Assembly: GCF_004322705.1 (NCBI RefSeq)
Contig: NZ_SIZZ01000002.1
Location: 620,001 to 684,000 of the forward strand
DNA: 64,000 bases
Origin: Dyella terrae
Lineage (GTDB): Bacteria; Pseudomonadota; Gammaproteobacteria; Xanthomonadales; Rhodanobacteraceae
Direction of reading: 5' to 3'
The position numbers and the translations under genes were made by a program. A model generated the notes under the pieces. It searched no databases and was not told the origin of the DNA. It saw only the letters and a program-made list of their open reading frames with translations. Positions 8,256 to 18,029 of this stretch are shown here, piece by piece (position 1 is the first letter of the stretch; the number at the start of each line of letters is the position of its first letter).

Positions 8256-10961
8256 ATGAACCAGCAGCGCAGTCCTGAGTTCTTCCCGCACGACGCTCCT
8301 CTCCGCGAAGATGTCCGCCGCCTGGGCACCCTGGTCGGCACCATGCTGGCCGAACAGGTCGCTCCCGCGTTCCTCGATGAAGTCGAGACCATCCGCACCG
8401 CCGCCATTGCGCGACGCCATGAAGGTGCGCCGCTGGAACAGCTCGCCACGCTACTGACAGGTTTGAAAACCGCGGAAGCCGAATCACTCGCTCGTGCCTT
8501 CGCTACGTATTTCCAGGCGGTCAATATCGCCGAGCGTGTGCATCGCATCCGCCGCCGTCGTGACTACCAGCGCCTGGGCGATGCCCCGCAACCGGAGTCC
8601 TTGCTCGATGTCCTCCAGCAGTTGAAGGAGCAGGGCGTGGGCGCGGGCGAGCTGGTCGAGTGGCTCGATCGCCTGCATGTCGAGCCGGTGTTCACCGCGC
8701 ACCCCACCGAAGCCATGCGCCGTTCGCTGCTGGAGAAAGAGCAGGCCATCGTGCGCGCGCTGATCGACAACTTCGATCCCACGCGCACGCCGCAGGAAAA
8801 GAAGGAAGACGACGATCGCATCTTCATGGCGCTGTCGTCGGGCTGGCAGACGGCCGAGGCCTCGCCCGTTCGTCCCAGTGTCCAGGACGAGCATCACCAC
8901 GTCGGATTCTACCTCGCCAATCCGATCTATCGCATCGTGCCGGCGCTCTACGAATCGCTGACGGAGGCGCTGCAGGAAGTGTATGGCGTCGCCGTGGCAC
9001 TGCCGCGCCTGCTCAGCTTCGCCACCTGGGTGGGCGGCGACATGGACGGCAATCCGAACGTGGGTGCGGACACCATTGCCCAGAGCCTCGCGACACAGCG
9101 TGCGCACGTGCTCGAGCACTACAAGGCTGACATCGCCGGTCTGGCGCGACTGCTCAGTCAGACGGAGAGCCGCGTCGATGTCGATCCGCGACTGGATGCC
9201 CGACTCGCCGATTACCGGCGACGTTTTCCCCAGGCCGCTGCACATATCCGCCCGCGCCACGCGGACATGCTGTATCGCGGCTTCCTCACCGTGGTCGAGG
9301 CGCGGCTCGATGCCACGCTGGAAGACGACCATCCGGAAGGCTACGCCTCGTTCCGCGAACTGCTGGACGATCTGACCCTGATCCAGGACAGCCTGATCGA
9401 ACATCGCGGCCTGCATGCAGGCGCCTACGCGGTGCAACGCATGATCACCCGCGTGCGGACGTTCGGGTTTCACCTGGCGCGACTGGATGTGCGTCAGGAC
9501 TCGCGCGTACACGACGATGCGCTGGCGGCCTTGCTGGGGGATGAGGAATGGGCCGGCCGCGATGTCGAGCATCGCACCCGGACACTGCAACCTTTCGCCG
9601 GTGGCAGGACAGCGCTCAAGGGCAGCGACGACGCCAATGCGCAGTCGCTCAAGGGTGTGTTCGAAACACTGCATCGGTCACGTCGCATTTACGGTCGCGA
9701 GGCCATCGGCCTTTACATCATCAGCATGGCGCGCACGGCGGCCGACGTGCTGGCGGTGCTGGCGCTCGCACGCTACGGCGGACTGGTGTCCGACGAACAC
9801 GTGCCGCTGGATATCGCGCCGCTGTTCGAAACGGTGGACGATCTCACCAACGCTCCCGCCACGCTGCGCGCCTTGTTCGCCGATCCGGTGTACCGCGAAC
9901 ACTTGTCCTCGCGCGGCGGTCGCCAGTGGGTGATGCTGGGTTACTCGGACAGTGGCAAGGACGGCGGCACGCTTGCGTCGCGCTGGGGGTTGCAGCGGGC
10001 GCAGGTCGAACTGCTGGATGTCGCGAAGGAACACGATGTCCGGCTGTCGTTTTTCCACGGTCGTGGCGGATCGGCCAGTCGCGGTGGTGCGCGTATCGCC
10101 CCGGCACTGATGTCGTCGCCGCGCGGTTCGGTGGCCGGTGTGTTGCGTATCACCGAGCAGGGTGAAGTCATCCATCGCAAGTACGGCATCCGCGCGCTGG
10201 CCTTGCGCAACCTGGAGCAGACCGTTGGCGCGGTGTTGCGCGCCAGCCTGCGTCCGCGCGACGTCGAGGCGCGCGAGGAAGTGTGGCGCGAGCAGATGTC
10301 GGCGCTGGCATCGAGCAGCCGCAAGACCTACCGAGAACTGATCGATCGCGACGGCTTCATCGACTATTTTCGCAGCGCCACGCCGATCGACGTGATCGAG
10401 CGGATGAGCCTGGGTTCGCGTCCGTCGCGCCGTCGCAGCATGCGAGGCGTGCAGGATCTGCGCGCGATTCCGTGGGTATTCGCGTGGACACAGTGCCGCT
10501 CCATCATCACCGGCTGGTACGGGCTCGGCTCCGCACTGGAAGAGGGTGCGAAGCAATATGGCGACGAGGCCCTGATCGAAATGGCCCGCGACTGGCCCTT
10601 CTTCATCAACATGCTCGACGACGTGGAGATGGTGCTGGCGAAGAGCGACCTGGGCATCGCCGAGGCGTTCTCACGACTTGCCGGTGAGCGGCACGACGCG
10701 TTCTTTGGCCTCATTAAAGACGAATTCGAGCGCACGACGCATTGGCTCCTGCGTCTGAAAGGCAGCACGGAGCTGCTGGAGCAGTCGCCCCGGCTGGCGG
10801 TCTCGATTCGCCTGCGCAACCCCTACGTGGACCCCATGAGCCTGCTGCAGGTCGACCTTCTCAAACGCTGGCGAGACGCCGGTAGCGAAGAAGATGACCT
10901 GCTGCGCGCCCTGGTGGCTTGCGTCAATGGCGTCTCGCAGGGTTTGCAGAACACCGGCTGA
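8256..10961 (+). CDS. ppc: Phosphoenolpyruvate carboxylase
   Basis: A 901-residue cytoplasmic enzyme that adds bicarbonate to phosphoenolpyruvate to give oxaloacetate, refilling the TCA cycle. The catalytic histidine is in VFTAHPTEA near residue 145. The second catalytic region is [13 protein letters not shown], near residue 600, with the mobile-loop GGS motif. The C-terminus ends NTG, as is usual for PEPC, with the penultimate LRNPYVDP segment intact. The length is standard. No good ribosome binding site is visible; a GTG three codons upstream (8247) is also possible. A 6-base inverted repeat lies in the leader. Confidence 0.97.
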   Translation: MNQQRSPEFFPHDAPLREDVRRLGTLVGTMLAEQVAPAFLDEVETIRTAAIARRHEGAPLEQLATLLTGLKTAEAESLARAFATYFQAVNIAERVHRIRRRRDYQRLGDAPQPESLLDVLQQLKEQGVGAGELVEWLDRLHVEPVFTAHPTEAMRRSLLEKEQAIVRALIDNFDPTRTPQEKKEDDDRIFMALSSGWQTAEASPVRPSVQDEHHHVGFYLANPIYRIVPALYESLTEALQEVYGVAVALPRLLSFATWVGGDMDGNPNVGADTIAQSLATQRAHVLEHYKADIAGLARLLSQTESRVDVDPRLDARLADYRRRFPQAAAHIRPRHADMLYRGFLTVVEARLDATLEDDHPEGYASFRELLDDLTLIQDSLIEHRGLHAGAYAVQRMITRVRTFGFHLARLDVRQDSRVHDDALAALLGDEEWAGRDVEHRTRTLQPFAGGRTALKGSDDANAQSLKGVFETLHRSRRIYGREAIGLYIISMARTAADVLAVLALARYGGLVSDEHVPLDIAPLFETVDDLTNAPATLRALFADPVYREHLSSRGGRQWVMLGYSDSGKDGGTLASRWGLQRAQVELLDVAKEHDVRLSFFHGRGGSASRGGARIAPALMSSPRGSVAGVLRITEQGEVIHRKYGIRALALRNLEQTVGAVLRASLRPRDVEAREEVWREQMSALASSSRKTYRELIDRDGFIDYFRSATPIDVIERMSLGSRPSRRRSMRGVQDLRAIPWVFAWTQCRSIITGWYGLGSALEEGAKQYGDEALIEMARDWPFFINMLDDVEMVLAKSDLGIAEAFSRLAGERHDAFFGLIKDEFERTTHWLLRLKGSTELLEQSPRLAVSIRLRNPYVDPMSLLQVDLLKRWRDAGSEEDDLLRALVACVNGVSQGLQNTG

Positions 10962-11038
10962 TCCTAAGCGGTTTCTGTGTTGCGCAAGAACTTGCGAAGC
11001 CGCTAGGCTGGAGACTTTCCCCGGCCTCCCGACCTCGC

Positions 11039-11659
11039 ATGTCCACTCCCCAGAACGCCCCCAAGCGCCTGAGTCCCTTGGCGATCCTCATTTTCGGCTC
11101 GCGCTGGCTGCAGCTGCCGCTTTATCTCGGCCTGATCTTCGCCCAGTGCGTCTACGTGTTCCTGTTCGGCAAGGAACTGTGGCACCTGATCCATGAAGCA
11201 CCGAAGCTCGGCGAGCAGGAAATCATGCTCATCGTGCTCGGCCTGATCGATGTGGTGATGATCTCCAACCTGCTGGTCATGGTGATCGTGGGCGGCTATG
11301 AAACCTTCGTCTCGCGCCTGCGCCTGGAGAATCATCCGGATCAGCCGGAATGGCTGTCGCACGTGAATGCCTCGGTGCTCAAGGTGAAGCTGGCGATGGC
11401 GATCATCGGCATCTCCTCGATCCACCTGCTCAAGACGTTTATCGCGGCGGGTGCGCTGGACGGCCTGCCGTTCTGCTCGGCGGAAACGCTGGCCCTCATT
11501 GCCGAGAATGGTGGTGCGGCGTCCGGTTATAAGTGCACGGCGCTGACGCCGACCGGCGTTATGTGGCAGACCATCATCCATCTGGTCTTCATCGTGTCCG
11601 CCATCGGCATTGCCTGGACCGACAAGCTGATGAACGGACACGCGCCGAAGCATCACTGA
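11039..11659 (+). CDS. UPF0114 (YqhA-like) membrane protein
   Basis: A 206-residue integral membrane protein with three or four hydrophobic segments. The motifs [37 protein letters not shown] and the [20 protein letters not shown] region are typical of the YqhA/UPF0114 family, whose function is unknown. The start [10 protein letters not shown] at 11039 is preferred to an upstream in-frame ATG because residues before it are not family-like. It follows ppc by 77 bases on the same strand and converges on uup. Confidence 0.85.
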   Translation: MSTPQNAPKRLSPLAILIFGSRWLQLPLYLGLIFAQCVYVFLFGKELWHLIHEAPKLGEQEIMLIVLGLIDVVMISNLLVMVIVGGYETFVSRLRLENHPDQPEWLSHVNASVLKVKLAMAIIGISSIHLLKTFIAAGALDGLPFCSAETLALIAENGGAASGYKCTALTPTGVMWQTIIHLVFIVSAIGIAWTDKLMNGHAPKHH

Positions 11660-11667
11660 CGATGAAG

Positions 11668-11696
11668 ACGGCTCCCGGGCGATGCACGGGAGCCGT
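11668..11696. terminator. Hairpin between convergent genes
   Basis: ACGGCTCCCG and CGGGAGCCGT form a perfect 10-base stem with a 9-base loop, centred between the convergent YqhA-like gene and uup. There is no clear T-tract, so it is a probable bidirectional transcript end rather than a textbook intrinsic terminator. Confidence 0.6.
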
Positions 11697-11707
11697 TGGC
11701 TACACGC

Positions 11708-13576
11708 TCAGCCTTCCAGCTCAGTCCAGCGCGCATAGGCCCGATCGAGCTCGGCCTGTACCTTGGCCAGCGCTTCGTTGGCTTTCAGGATCGCCGCGCT
11801 GTTCTGCTGGTAGAAGCCCGGCGCATTCATCGCTTCGCCGCGCGCTGCGACGTCCGCTTCGAGCTGTTCGATGCGCAGCGGCAGCTGCTCCAGTTCGCGG
11901 GCGTCCTTGTAGCTGAGCTTCTTCTTCGGCGCCTCAGGCGCGGCCGGTGCAGGTGCAGGCGCCGCAGCGGCTTTGGATGAGGCAGGCGTCGCCAGCACCT
12001 CGGTGGGGCGCTGGCGAAGCCAGTCGCTGAAACCGCCGATGTATTCGCCTACGCGACCCTGGCCTTCGAGCACCAGCGTGCTGCTCACCACGTTGTCGAG
12101 GAACTCGCGGTCATGCGATACCAACAGCAGTGTGCCCTGGTATTCGGTGAGCAGTTCTTCCAGCAACTCCAGCGTTTCCACATCGAGGTCGTTGGTGGGT
12201 TCGTCCATCACCAGCAGGTTGGACGGTTGCGCGAACAGCTTGGCCAGCAGCAGGCGATTGCGCTCGCCGCCGGACAGTCGCGTGATCGGCGCCCGGGCGC
12301 GTTCCGGCGAGAACAGGAAGTCCTGCAAGTAGCCGATGATGTGCTTGCGCTGTCCGTTCAGCTCAATGTATTCGCGACCTTCGGCCACGTTGTCGAGTGC
12401 ATTGAGCGAGTCGTTGAGCTGCGACCGATGCTGGTCGAAGTAGGCGATCTGCAGGCCCGTGCCCATGGTCACCGTGCCGCGCTCGGGCGTCAGTTCACCG
12501 AGCAGGATCTTCAGCAGCGTGCTCTTGCCGGCGCCATTGGGGCCGACGATGCCGACCCGGTCCCCGCGCATGATCGTGGTGGTCAGATCGTCGATCAGCA
12601 CGCGGCCGCCGTACGACTGATGCACGTGATCGACGTCGATCACCTTCTTGCCCGAGGCCTGCGCGCTGGCCATCGTCATGCGCACGTTGCCCGACAGCTC
12701 CCGGCGCTCCGCGCGTTCGCGACGCAGGGCCTTCAGCGCGCGGACGCGGCCTTCGTTACGCGTGCGGCGCGCCTTGATGCCCTGGCGAATCCACACTTCT
12801 TCCTGCGCCAGCTTCTTGTCGAACAGCGCGTTGGCTTGTGCCTCGGCGTGCAGGCGCTCTTCGCGGCGACGAAGGTAGTTGTCGTAGTCGCCGGGCCAGC
12901 TGGTGAGCTGGCCGCGATCGATCTCGACGATGCGCGTGGCGAGTGCGCGCAGGAAGCTACGGTCATGGGTGATGAAGATGATGCTGCCGGCGAACTGCTT
13001 GAGGAAACTCTCAAGCCAGCCGATGGCTTCGATGTCCAGGTGGTTGGTCGGCTCGTCCAGCAGGAGCACGTCGGGCTTGCGCACCAGCGCCTGGGCCAGC
13101 AGCACGCGGCGCTTCATGCCGCCTGACAGCGCCGCGAAATCGGTGTCGCCGGGGAGCTCCAGGCGGTCAAGCACGTCCGAGACGCGTTGGTCGAGGTCCC
13201 AGCCGTTGCGTGCCTCGATCTCCGACTGCACATCGCCCAGGGCGTCCATGTCCCCTTCGTGGAGCAGGTGGTGGTAGCGCGCCAGCAAGTGGCCGAGGTC
13301 GCCGAGGCCTTCGGAAACCACGTCAAAGACGCTGCCGGCCGTGTCCTGCGGCACTTCCTGGGCCATACGGGCGACGACAATGCCGTTCTGGATGCGGATT
13401 TCGCCATCGTCGGCTTTCAACTCGCCGGCAATGAGTTTCATCAGGGTCGATTTGCCCTCGCCATTGCGACCGACGATACAGACGCGCTCATTGGACTCGA
13501 TCGACAGGTCGACGTGCTCGAGCAGGAGGGGGCCGCCGATGCTGAAGTCGACGTGGTGCAGTTGGATAAGTGACAT
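11708..13576 (-). CDS. uup: ABC-F family ATPase, Uup type
   Basis: A 622-residue soluble protein with two ABC ATPase domains and no membrane segments. The first Walker A is GRNGEGKST (residues 36-44), with LSGGMKRR and LLDEPTNHLD. The second is GPNGAGKST near residue 345, with LSGGERNR and VMDEPTNDLD. A charged linker separates the domains. The C-terminal KKKLSYKDARELEQLP segment and following coiled coil are typical of Uup. ABC-F proteins act on ribosomes or replication intermediates; in E. coli, loss of uup raises transposon excision. It is divergent from the Ser/Thr kinase gene. Confidence 0.92.
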   Translation of the reverse strand: MSLIQLHHVDFSIGGPLLLEHVDLSIESNERVCIVGRNGEGKSTLMKLIAGELKADDGEIRIQNGIVVARMAQEVPQDTAGSVFDVVSEGLGDLGHLLARYHHLLHEGDMDALGDVQSEIEARNGWDLDQRVSDVLDRLELPGDTDFAALSGGMKRRVLLAQALVRKPDVLLLDEPTNHLDIEAIGWLESFLKQFAGSIIFITHDRSFLRALATRIVEIDRGQLTSWPGDYDNYLRRREERLHAEAQANALFDKKLAQEEVWIRQGIKARRTRNEGRVRALKALRRERAERRELSGNVRMTMASAQASGKKVIDVDHVHQSYGGRVLIDDLTTTIMRGDRVGIVGPNGAGKSTLLKILLGELTPERGTVTMGTGLQIAYFDQHRSQLNDSLNALDNVAEGREYIELNGQRKHIIGYLQDFLFSPERARAPITRLSGGERNRLLLAKLFAQPSNLLVMDEPTNDLDVETLELLEELLTEYQGTLLLVSHDREFLDNVVSSTLVLEGQGRVGEYIGGFSDWLRQRPTEVLATPASSKAAAAPAPAPAAPEAPKKKLSYKDARELEQLPLRIEQLEADVAARGEAMNAPGFYQQNSAAILKANEALAKVQAELDRAYARWTELEG

Positions 13577-13648
13577 CCGCCTATTCTAGCCTGCCGGCGC
13601 CCCGACACCGCCCGGTAGCGGCACCCGACAGCCCCGGCAGACTCGTCC

Positions 13649-13654
13649 TATACT
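13649..13654 (+). promoter_or_regulatory. Possible -10 element for the Ser/Thr kinase gene
   Basis: TATACT stands 23 bases before the kinase ATG in the short gap between divergent uup and the kinase gene. A CCGACA 18 bases upstream is a weak -35 match. This is based on pattern only. Confidence 0.35.
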
Positions 13655-13676
13655 GCGACAGGACAGGGGATAGCGC

Positions 13677-16544
13677 ATGACCAGGGAGTTGACTGACCGC
13701 TATCTGCGGGCCAAGGCCATTGCCATGGCGGCTGCGGATATGTCTCCAGAGGACCGCGAAGCGCACATTGCCGGCGAAACGGCGGGCGATGACGCCCTGC
13801 TGCGCGAAGTCCGCTGGATGCTCGCCGCCCTGGAAGACAGCCAGGCAACGGGCCTGCCGCGCATGGCGATTGCTTCACCCGATCTGACCGGCCATGACAC
13901 CACCGCCGCGGCGCCGCGCCACTACCGGGTGCTGCGCAAGCTTGGCGAGGGCGGCATGGGCGTGGTCTACCTGGCGGAGCGCAGTGATGGCGGTTTCGTC
14001 CAGCAGGTGGCGCTGAAAGTCCTGAGCGCCGCTTCCGAAGGCTCGCCCATTCTGGCCGAGCGCTTTGCACGCGAACGCCAGCTACTGGCGCGCCTGGATC
14101 ACCCCGGCATCGCGCGCCTGGTCGATGGCGGCGTGCTCGAAGGTGACAAGCCGTTCCTGGCGATGGAATACGTCGAAGGCGAACGCATCGATGTCTGGTG
14201 CGACGCGCAGCATCTGGATCTGCGTGCACGCATCGAGCTGTTCCTCAAGGTCTGTGGCGCCGTGGAATACGCGCACCGCAACCTGATCATCCATCGCGAC
14301 ATCAAGCCGGCCAATATCCTGGTCAACGCGCTGGGCGAACCCAAGCTGCTGGACTTTGGCATCGCGCGCATCGTGGACGCCGCGCCGGACGTGGCGATGA
14401 CGCAGACCGGTCAGCACGCGCTGACCCTGGCGTACGCGAGTCCGGAGCAGATCGAACATCAGCCGCTGACGACGGCCGCAGACGTCTATTCGCTGGGCGT
14501 CGTGTTGTACCAGTTGGTCGCCGGACGCCGCCCCTTCCAGCATCTGTCGACGCCGCACCAGCTGTCGAACGCCATCGTCAGCGGCGAGATCGTGCCGCCG
14601 GGCAAACTGGCCGCACAGCTGGCGACCGCCGCCGGAAAACGCGCGACGTCGCTGCCGGCCGATATCGACGCCATCGTGCTCAAGGCGATGCGCCGCCAGG
14701 CCAGCGAGCGTTACGCCACAGTGGGTGAGTTCGTCGCCGATCTGCAACGCTGGCAGGAGCATCGCCCCGTGCTGGCGCAGCGCGGCCGGGCACTCTATCG
14801 CTTTCGCCGCTTCGCCCAGCGCAATCGCTGGTCGCTCGCCGCGGTCAGCGTGCTTGTCATTGTCATCCTCGTGGCCTTGTTCGCTTCGTTGAACGCGCTG
14901 CAACAGGCGCGTCGTGCACGTGGCCTCGCCGAATCGCGACAGCATGAGCTGGAGCGGATGGTCCAGTTCCAGCAATCGATGTTCGAGAGCGTGGACATCG
15001 AAGCGATGGGACACGCCGTATCGCACGCGCAGGAACGCCAGCTGATCGACAAGCTCAAGGCCGATCCGTCGTTCACGCCGGTCATGGCCACCCGGTTGAC
15101 CGAGGCTTTCCAGGGCCTGCCGTCGAGCGCGATGGCGCGCGATGCCCTGGACACGTATGTGATTTCCCATGCGCTCACCAGCCTCGACGAGGCGTTCCCG
15201 AACGCACCGCTTCCGGCCGCCGATCTTCGCCAGTCGCTGGCCAAAGTGCTGATGACCATCGGCAGCTATGAGCACGCGACCCGCGAGCTGCGCAAGGTGC
15301 TTGTGGCACGTGAAACGCGTCTGCCTCCAGGTGACGTGGCAACCATCGCCGCACGCGTCGATCTTGCGCAATCGCTGATGCGGCAGGGACAGCTGACCGA
15401 AGCCATGCGCATCGCCTCGCGTGCCCGCGACGACGCCCAGGCGCTGCCGTTGAACACGTCGCTGCGCGTGGACGCCGAAGCCGCGCGCGCGCGCCTGCTG
15501 ACGGAAGAGGGCAAGTTGCAGGAAGCGTTGCAGGTGCAGGACGCCCTGCTGGCGCAGTTCCAGTCACGGCTTCCCGCCGACCATCCCTCGATGCTCCACT
15601 TGCGCGCCGATCGCATTGCCACGCTGATGGACCTGGGCCAGCGTGACCGCGCGCGTGACGAGCTCGAGCCGCTGGTCGCGTCCTACAAGCGCACCTTCGG
15701 CCCGGAGCATCGCGACACGCTCGATGCGATGGTGAGCCTGGCGGAGCTGCTGCATTTCCAGGACAACGAATACGAGCGCTCGCTTGCCCTGGCCAATGAC
15801 GTGCTGGCGGTGCGCGAGCGTCGCCTCGGCGCGGATCATCCGTCGACCCTGCAGGCCGCCGGCATCGCCGCCGCCAACATGGTGCGCCTTGCGCATGGCA
15901 AGGACGAACTGGCCCAGGCGCACGCCCGTCTGCAAAGCGTCATCGACCTGCGTACGCGCGTGCTTGGCGCAGAACACCCGCAGACGCTGCAAGCCATGAC
16001 CGACATGGTCCGCTTGCTCGCGAAGGAAGACGCCAACGCACAGGCGATCGAGCTGCAGCGCGTGATTCTCGCCGCGCGCGAGCATCGTCTTGGCACGGAT
16101 CATCCGGACACGCTGTTCGCGCGCGCCAGCCTTTCGAGTCTGCTCATTCGCACGGGTCAGTTCGCCGAAGCACGCAAGCTGGCCGACGCCGTGCTGGCAT
16201 CGCAGCGTCGCCAGTTCGGACCGGACTACTACCATAATTTCGGCGTGCTCGATCTCATCGGGCGTATCGAAAGCGCGGCCGGGCACTGGCCTGCCGCGCG
16301 CGACGCGCACATGGAGGCGCTGGCCGGTCGCGATCGCACGCTGGGTCGTGGCGATGCGCACACGGTGGAAAGCGCGACGCGTTCTTACGCTGCGCTCATG
16401 CACTGCGGCGAACCCGCGCGTGCTGAAGAGGTGCGCAAGACCTATCTCGCTGGCCTGATCGACACCGATCCGAGCACGCTCAATGCCAGCATGCAGAGCG
16501 TGCGCGAAGAGGCGCAGGAGACGCTGGCGGATTTCAGTCGCTGA
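13677..16544 (+). CDS. Membrane Ser/Thr protein kinase with C-terminal TPR domain
   Basis: A 955-residue Hanks-type kinase. The glycine loop GEGGMGVVY lies near residue 90 and VALKVL carries the ATP-binding lysine. HRDIKPANIL (H206, D208) and DFGIAR (D226) complete an intact catalytic set. A single membrane helix (about residues 385-405) separates the cytoplasmic kinase from a long, probably periplasmic, TPR region with repeats of the GxDHPxTL type (TPR_12-like). An N-terminal ~75-residue helical part precedes the kinase. The ligand and targets are unknown. Such kinases are frequent in Xanthomonadales. It stands alone, between uup and the AI-2E transporter gene. Confidence 0.9.
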   Translation: MTRELTDRYLRAKAIAMAAADMSPEDREAHIAGETAGDDALLREVRWMLAALEDSQATGLPRMAIASPDLTGHDTTAAAPRHYRVLRKLGEGGMGVVYLAERSDGGFVQQVALKVLSAASEGSPILAERFARERQLLARLDHPGIARLVDGGVLEGDKPFLAMEYVEGERIDVWCDAQHLDLRARIELFLKVCGAVEYAHRNLIIHRDIKPANILVNALGEPKLLDFGIARIVDAAPDVAMTQTGQHALTLAYASPEQIEHQPLTTAADVYSLGVVLYQLVAGRRPFQHLSTPHQLSNAIVSGEIVPPGKLAAQLATAAGKRATSLPADIDAIVLKAMRRQASERYATVGEFVADLQRWQEHRPVLAQRGRALYRFRRFAQRNRWSLAAVSVLVIVILVALFASLNALQQARRARGLAESRQHELERMVQFQQSMFESVDIEAMGHAVSHAQERQLIDKLKADPSFTPVMATRLTEAFQGLPSSAMARDALDTYVISHALTSLDEAFPNAPLPAADLRQSLAKVLMTIGSYEHATRELRKVLVARETRLPPGDVATIAARVDLAQSLMRQGQLTEAMRIASRARDDAQALPLNTSLRVDAEAARARLLTEEGKLQEALQVQDALLAQFQSRLPADHPSMLHLRADRIATLMDLGQRDRARDELEPLVASYKRTFGPEHRDTLDAMVSLAELLHFQDNEYERSLALANDVLAVRERRLGADHPSTLQAAGIAAANMVRLAHGKDELAQAHARLQSVIDLRTRVLGAEHPQTLQAMTDMVRLLAKEDANAQAIELQRVILAAREHRLGTDHPDTLFARASLSSLLIRTGQFAEARKLADAVLASQRRQFGPDYYHNFGVLDLIGRIESAAGHWPAARDAHMEALAGRDRTLGRGDAHTVESATRSYAALMHCGEPARAEEVRKTYLAGLIDTDPSTLNASMQSVREEAQETLADFSR

Positions 16545-16886
16545 CCGCTATCGGGCGCCGGTCCATCAGCGAAGCGAAGGCTAAGGTTTTATTCGTCGAT
16601 TCCTTTCAGCCCGCTTGCGTCGCCGCACCGGGACGAACTTCCATCGGGACACTTAAGTACTCAGGCGACGGATGCTAAGTATTTCTACTTACGCGCCATG
16701 CATTGGCGTGCGCGCGCGATTGGATCACGATATGCCGTGCGGCGACGGGCTCGACCTTGTCGCGGAAAACACGCGCCTCAGCCGACCATCCGCTCGCGCG
16801 TTTTCCGGACTGCCAGGCCTCGCCCAACCGCAACAGCTCCACAGACGCTCGGATCTTCCTGCTTACGCCGTGCAAGGAGAGGGTCG
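16545..16886. other. Intergenic region without a recognised gene
   Basis: The 342 bases between the kinase gene and the AI-2E transporter gene hold no convincing reading frame. A less GC-rich part near 16650-16695 carries two similar AAGTA-containing blocks (TTAAGTACT and CTAAGTATT) and may include the promoter of the downstream genes. I see no hairpin with a T-tract. Confidence 0.4.
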
Positions 16887-17993
16887 ATGCTGTCCACTTC
16901 GCTTCCCGAAAAGACCATGTCGCGCGCGACGCTGGATGCGCTACTGCGCGCCGGCCTGATCGCGCTTCTGGCTGTCGTGTGCTTCCGTATTTTCTATCCG
17001 TTTGCGAACTTGCTGGTGTGGTCGCTGATCCTGGCGATCACTTTGTATCCGCTGCATCTGCGCATGCGAAAGCACTTTGGCAATAAGGACGGACTCACGG
17101 CGACGCTGCTGGTGATCATCGCCCTGATCGTGATCATCGTGCCTGCCTATTTGCTTGGCGTGGCACTGTTCGATTCGGTCGACCAGGCGATGGAAGTTGC
17201 CAAGGCAGGCAATCTGCGCATTCCTCCGCCGAAGGATTCGGTCGCAGGCTGGCCCCTGGTGGGTGCGAAAGTGTATGCATTCTGGATGCAGGCCTCGACC
17301 GATCTGACCGGACTGCTTCAGCGCCTTACGCCGTGGCTGAAAGACGCCGCAGCGGTGATGCTGGGCGTGGCGGCGAGCATCGGATCCGGCCTGTTGATCT
17401 TCATCTTCGCGTTGATCATCTCTGGCATCTTCATGGCCTGGGGCGTGGAGTCCCGTGAGGCTGCGCTGAAGATCGCCGCTCGCTTCTTCGGTCCGGAAAG
17501 CGGCCCCCGCATCACCGAACTTTGCGCTGCCACCATCCGTGCCGTGGCGCAGGGCGTGGTGGGTATCGCGTTCATCCAGATGTTGCTGGTGGGCGTGGCG
17601 TTCGTGCTCAAAGGCATCCCAGGCGCAGGGCTGCTTGCGCTGGCCGTGCTGCTGCTGGGCATCATGCAGTTGCCGGCCACGCTGATTACGATCCCCGTGA
17701 TCATCTGGGTGTTTGCCAGCAGCGGCTTCTCCGGCGCGAACATCGTGTTTGCGGTGTACGTGTTCATCGCGGGCCTGGCCGACAATGTGCTCAAGCCGCT
17801 GTTGCTCGGTCGCGGCGTGGACGTGCCGATGCCCGTCGTGCTGATCGGTGCACTGGGCGGCATGGTGACGGGTGGCGTCATTGGCCTGTTCATCGGGCCC
17901 GTGGTGCTGGCCGTGGGTTACCAGTTGTTCTGGCACTGGGTGGAACAAGGCCAGGCGCCGGCACCGACGCCTGGCGAGACGCCTCCGGCCTGA
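16887..17993 (+). CDS. AI-2E family transporter
   Basis: A 368-residue inner-membrane protein of the AI-2 exporter / PerM family. It has two N-terminal membrane helices (LIALLAVVCFRIFYPFANLLVWSL), a soluble middle part, and a helical C-terminal half with IKGIPGAG-like FVLKGIPGAG and the DNVLKPLLLGRG motif that marks the family. The start at 16887 has a strong AAGGAG site; the longer reading frame from 16698 is not supported. Substrates vary in this family and cannot be assigned. The next gene, an outer membrane efflux factor, begins within 40 bases, so the two are probably co-transcribed. Confidence 0.87.
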   Translation: MLSTSLPEKTMSRATLDALLRAGLIALLAVVCFRIFYPFANLLVWSLILAITLYPLHLRMRKHFGNKDGLTATLLVIIALIVIIVPAYLLGVALFDSVDQAMEVAKAGNLRIPPPKDSVAGWPLVGAKVYAFWMQASTDLTGLLQRLTPWLKDAAAVMLGVAASIGSGLLIFIFALIISGIFMAWGVESREAALKIAARFFGPESGPRITELCAATIRAVAQGVVGIAFIQMLLVGVAFVLKGIPGAGLLALAVLLLGIMQLPATLITIPVIIWVFASSGFSGANIVFAVYVFIAGLADNVLKPLLLGRGVDVPMPVVLIGALGGMVTGGVIGLFIGPVVLAVGYQLFWHWVEQGQAPAPTPGETPPA

Positions 17994-18029
17994 GCCATGC
18001 GGGGCGCCTTCGTGCCGTGTCTTCACGCC

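Noticed and set aside
16650-16700. AAGTA-containing repeats as an operator
   Set aside because: The two blocks differ in spacing and orientation and match no known binding site well enough to report as a feature.
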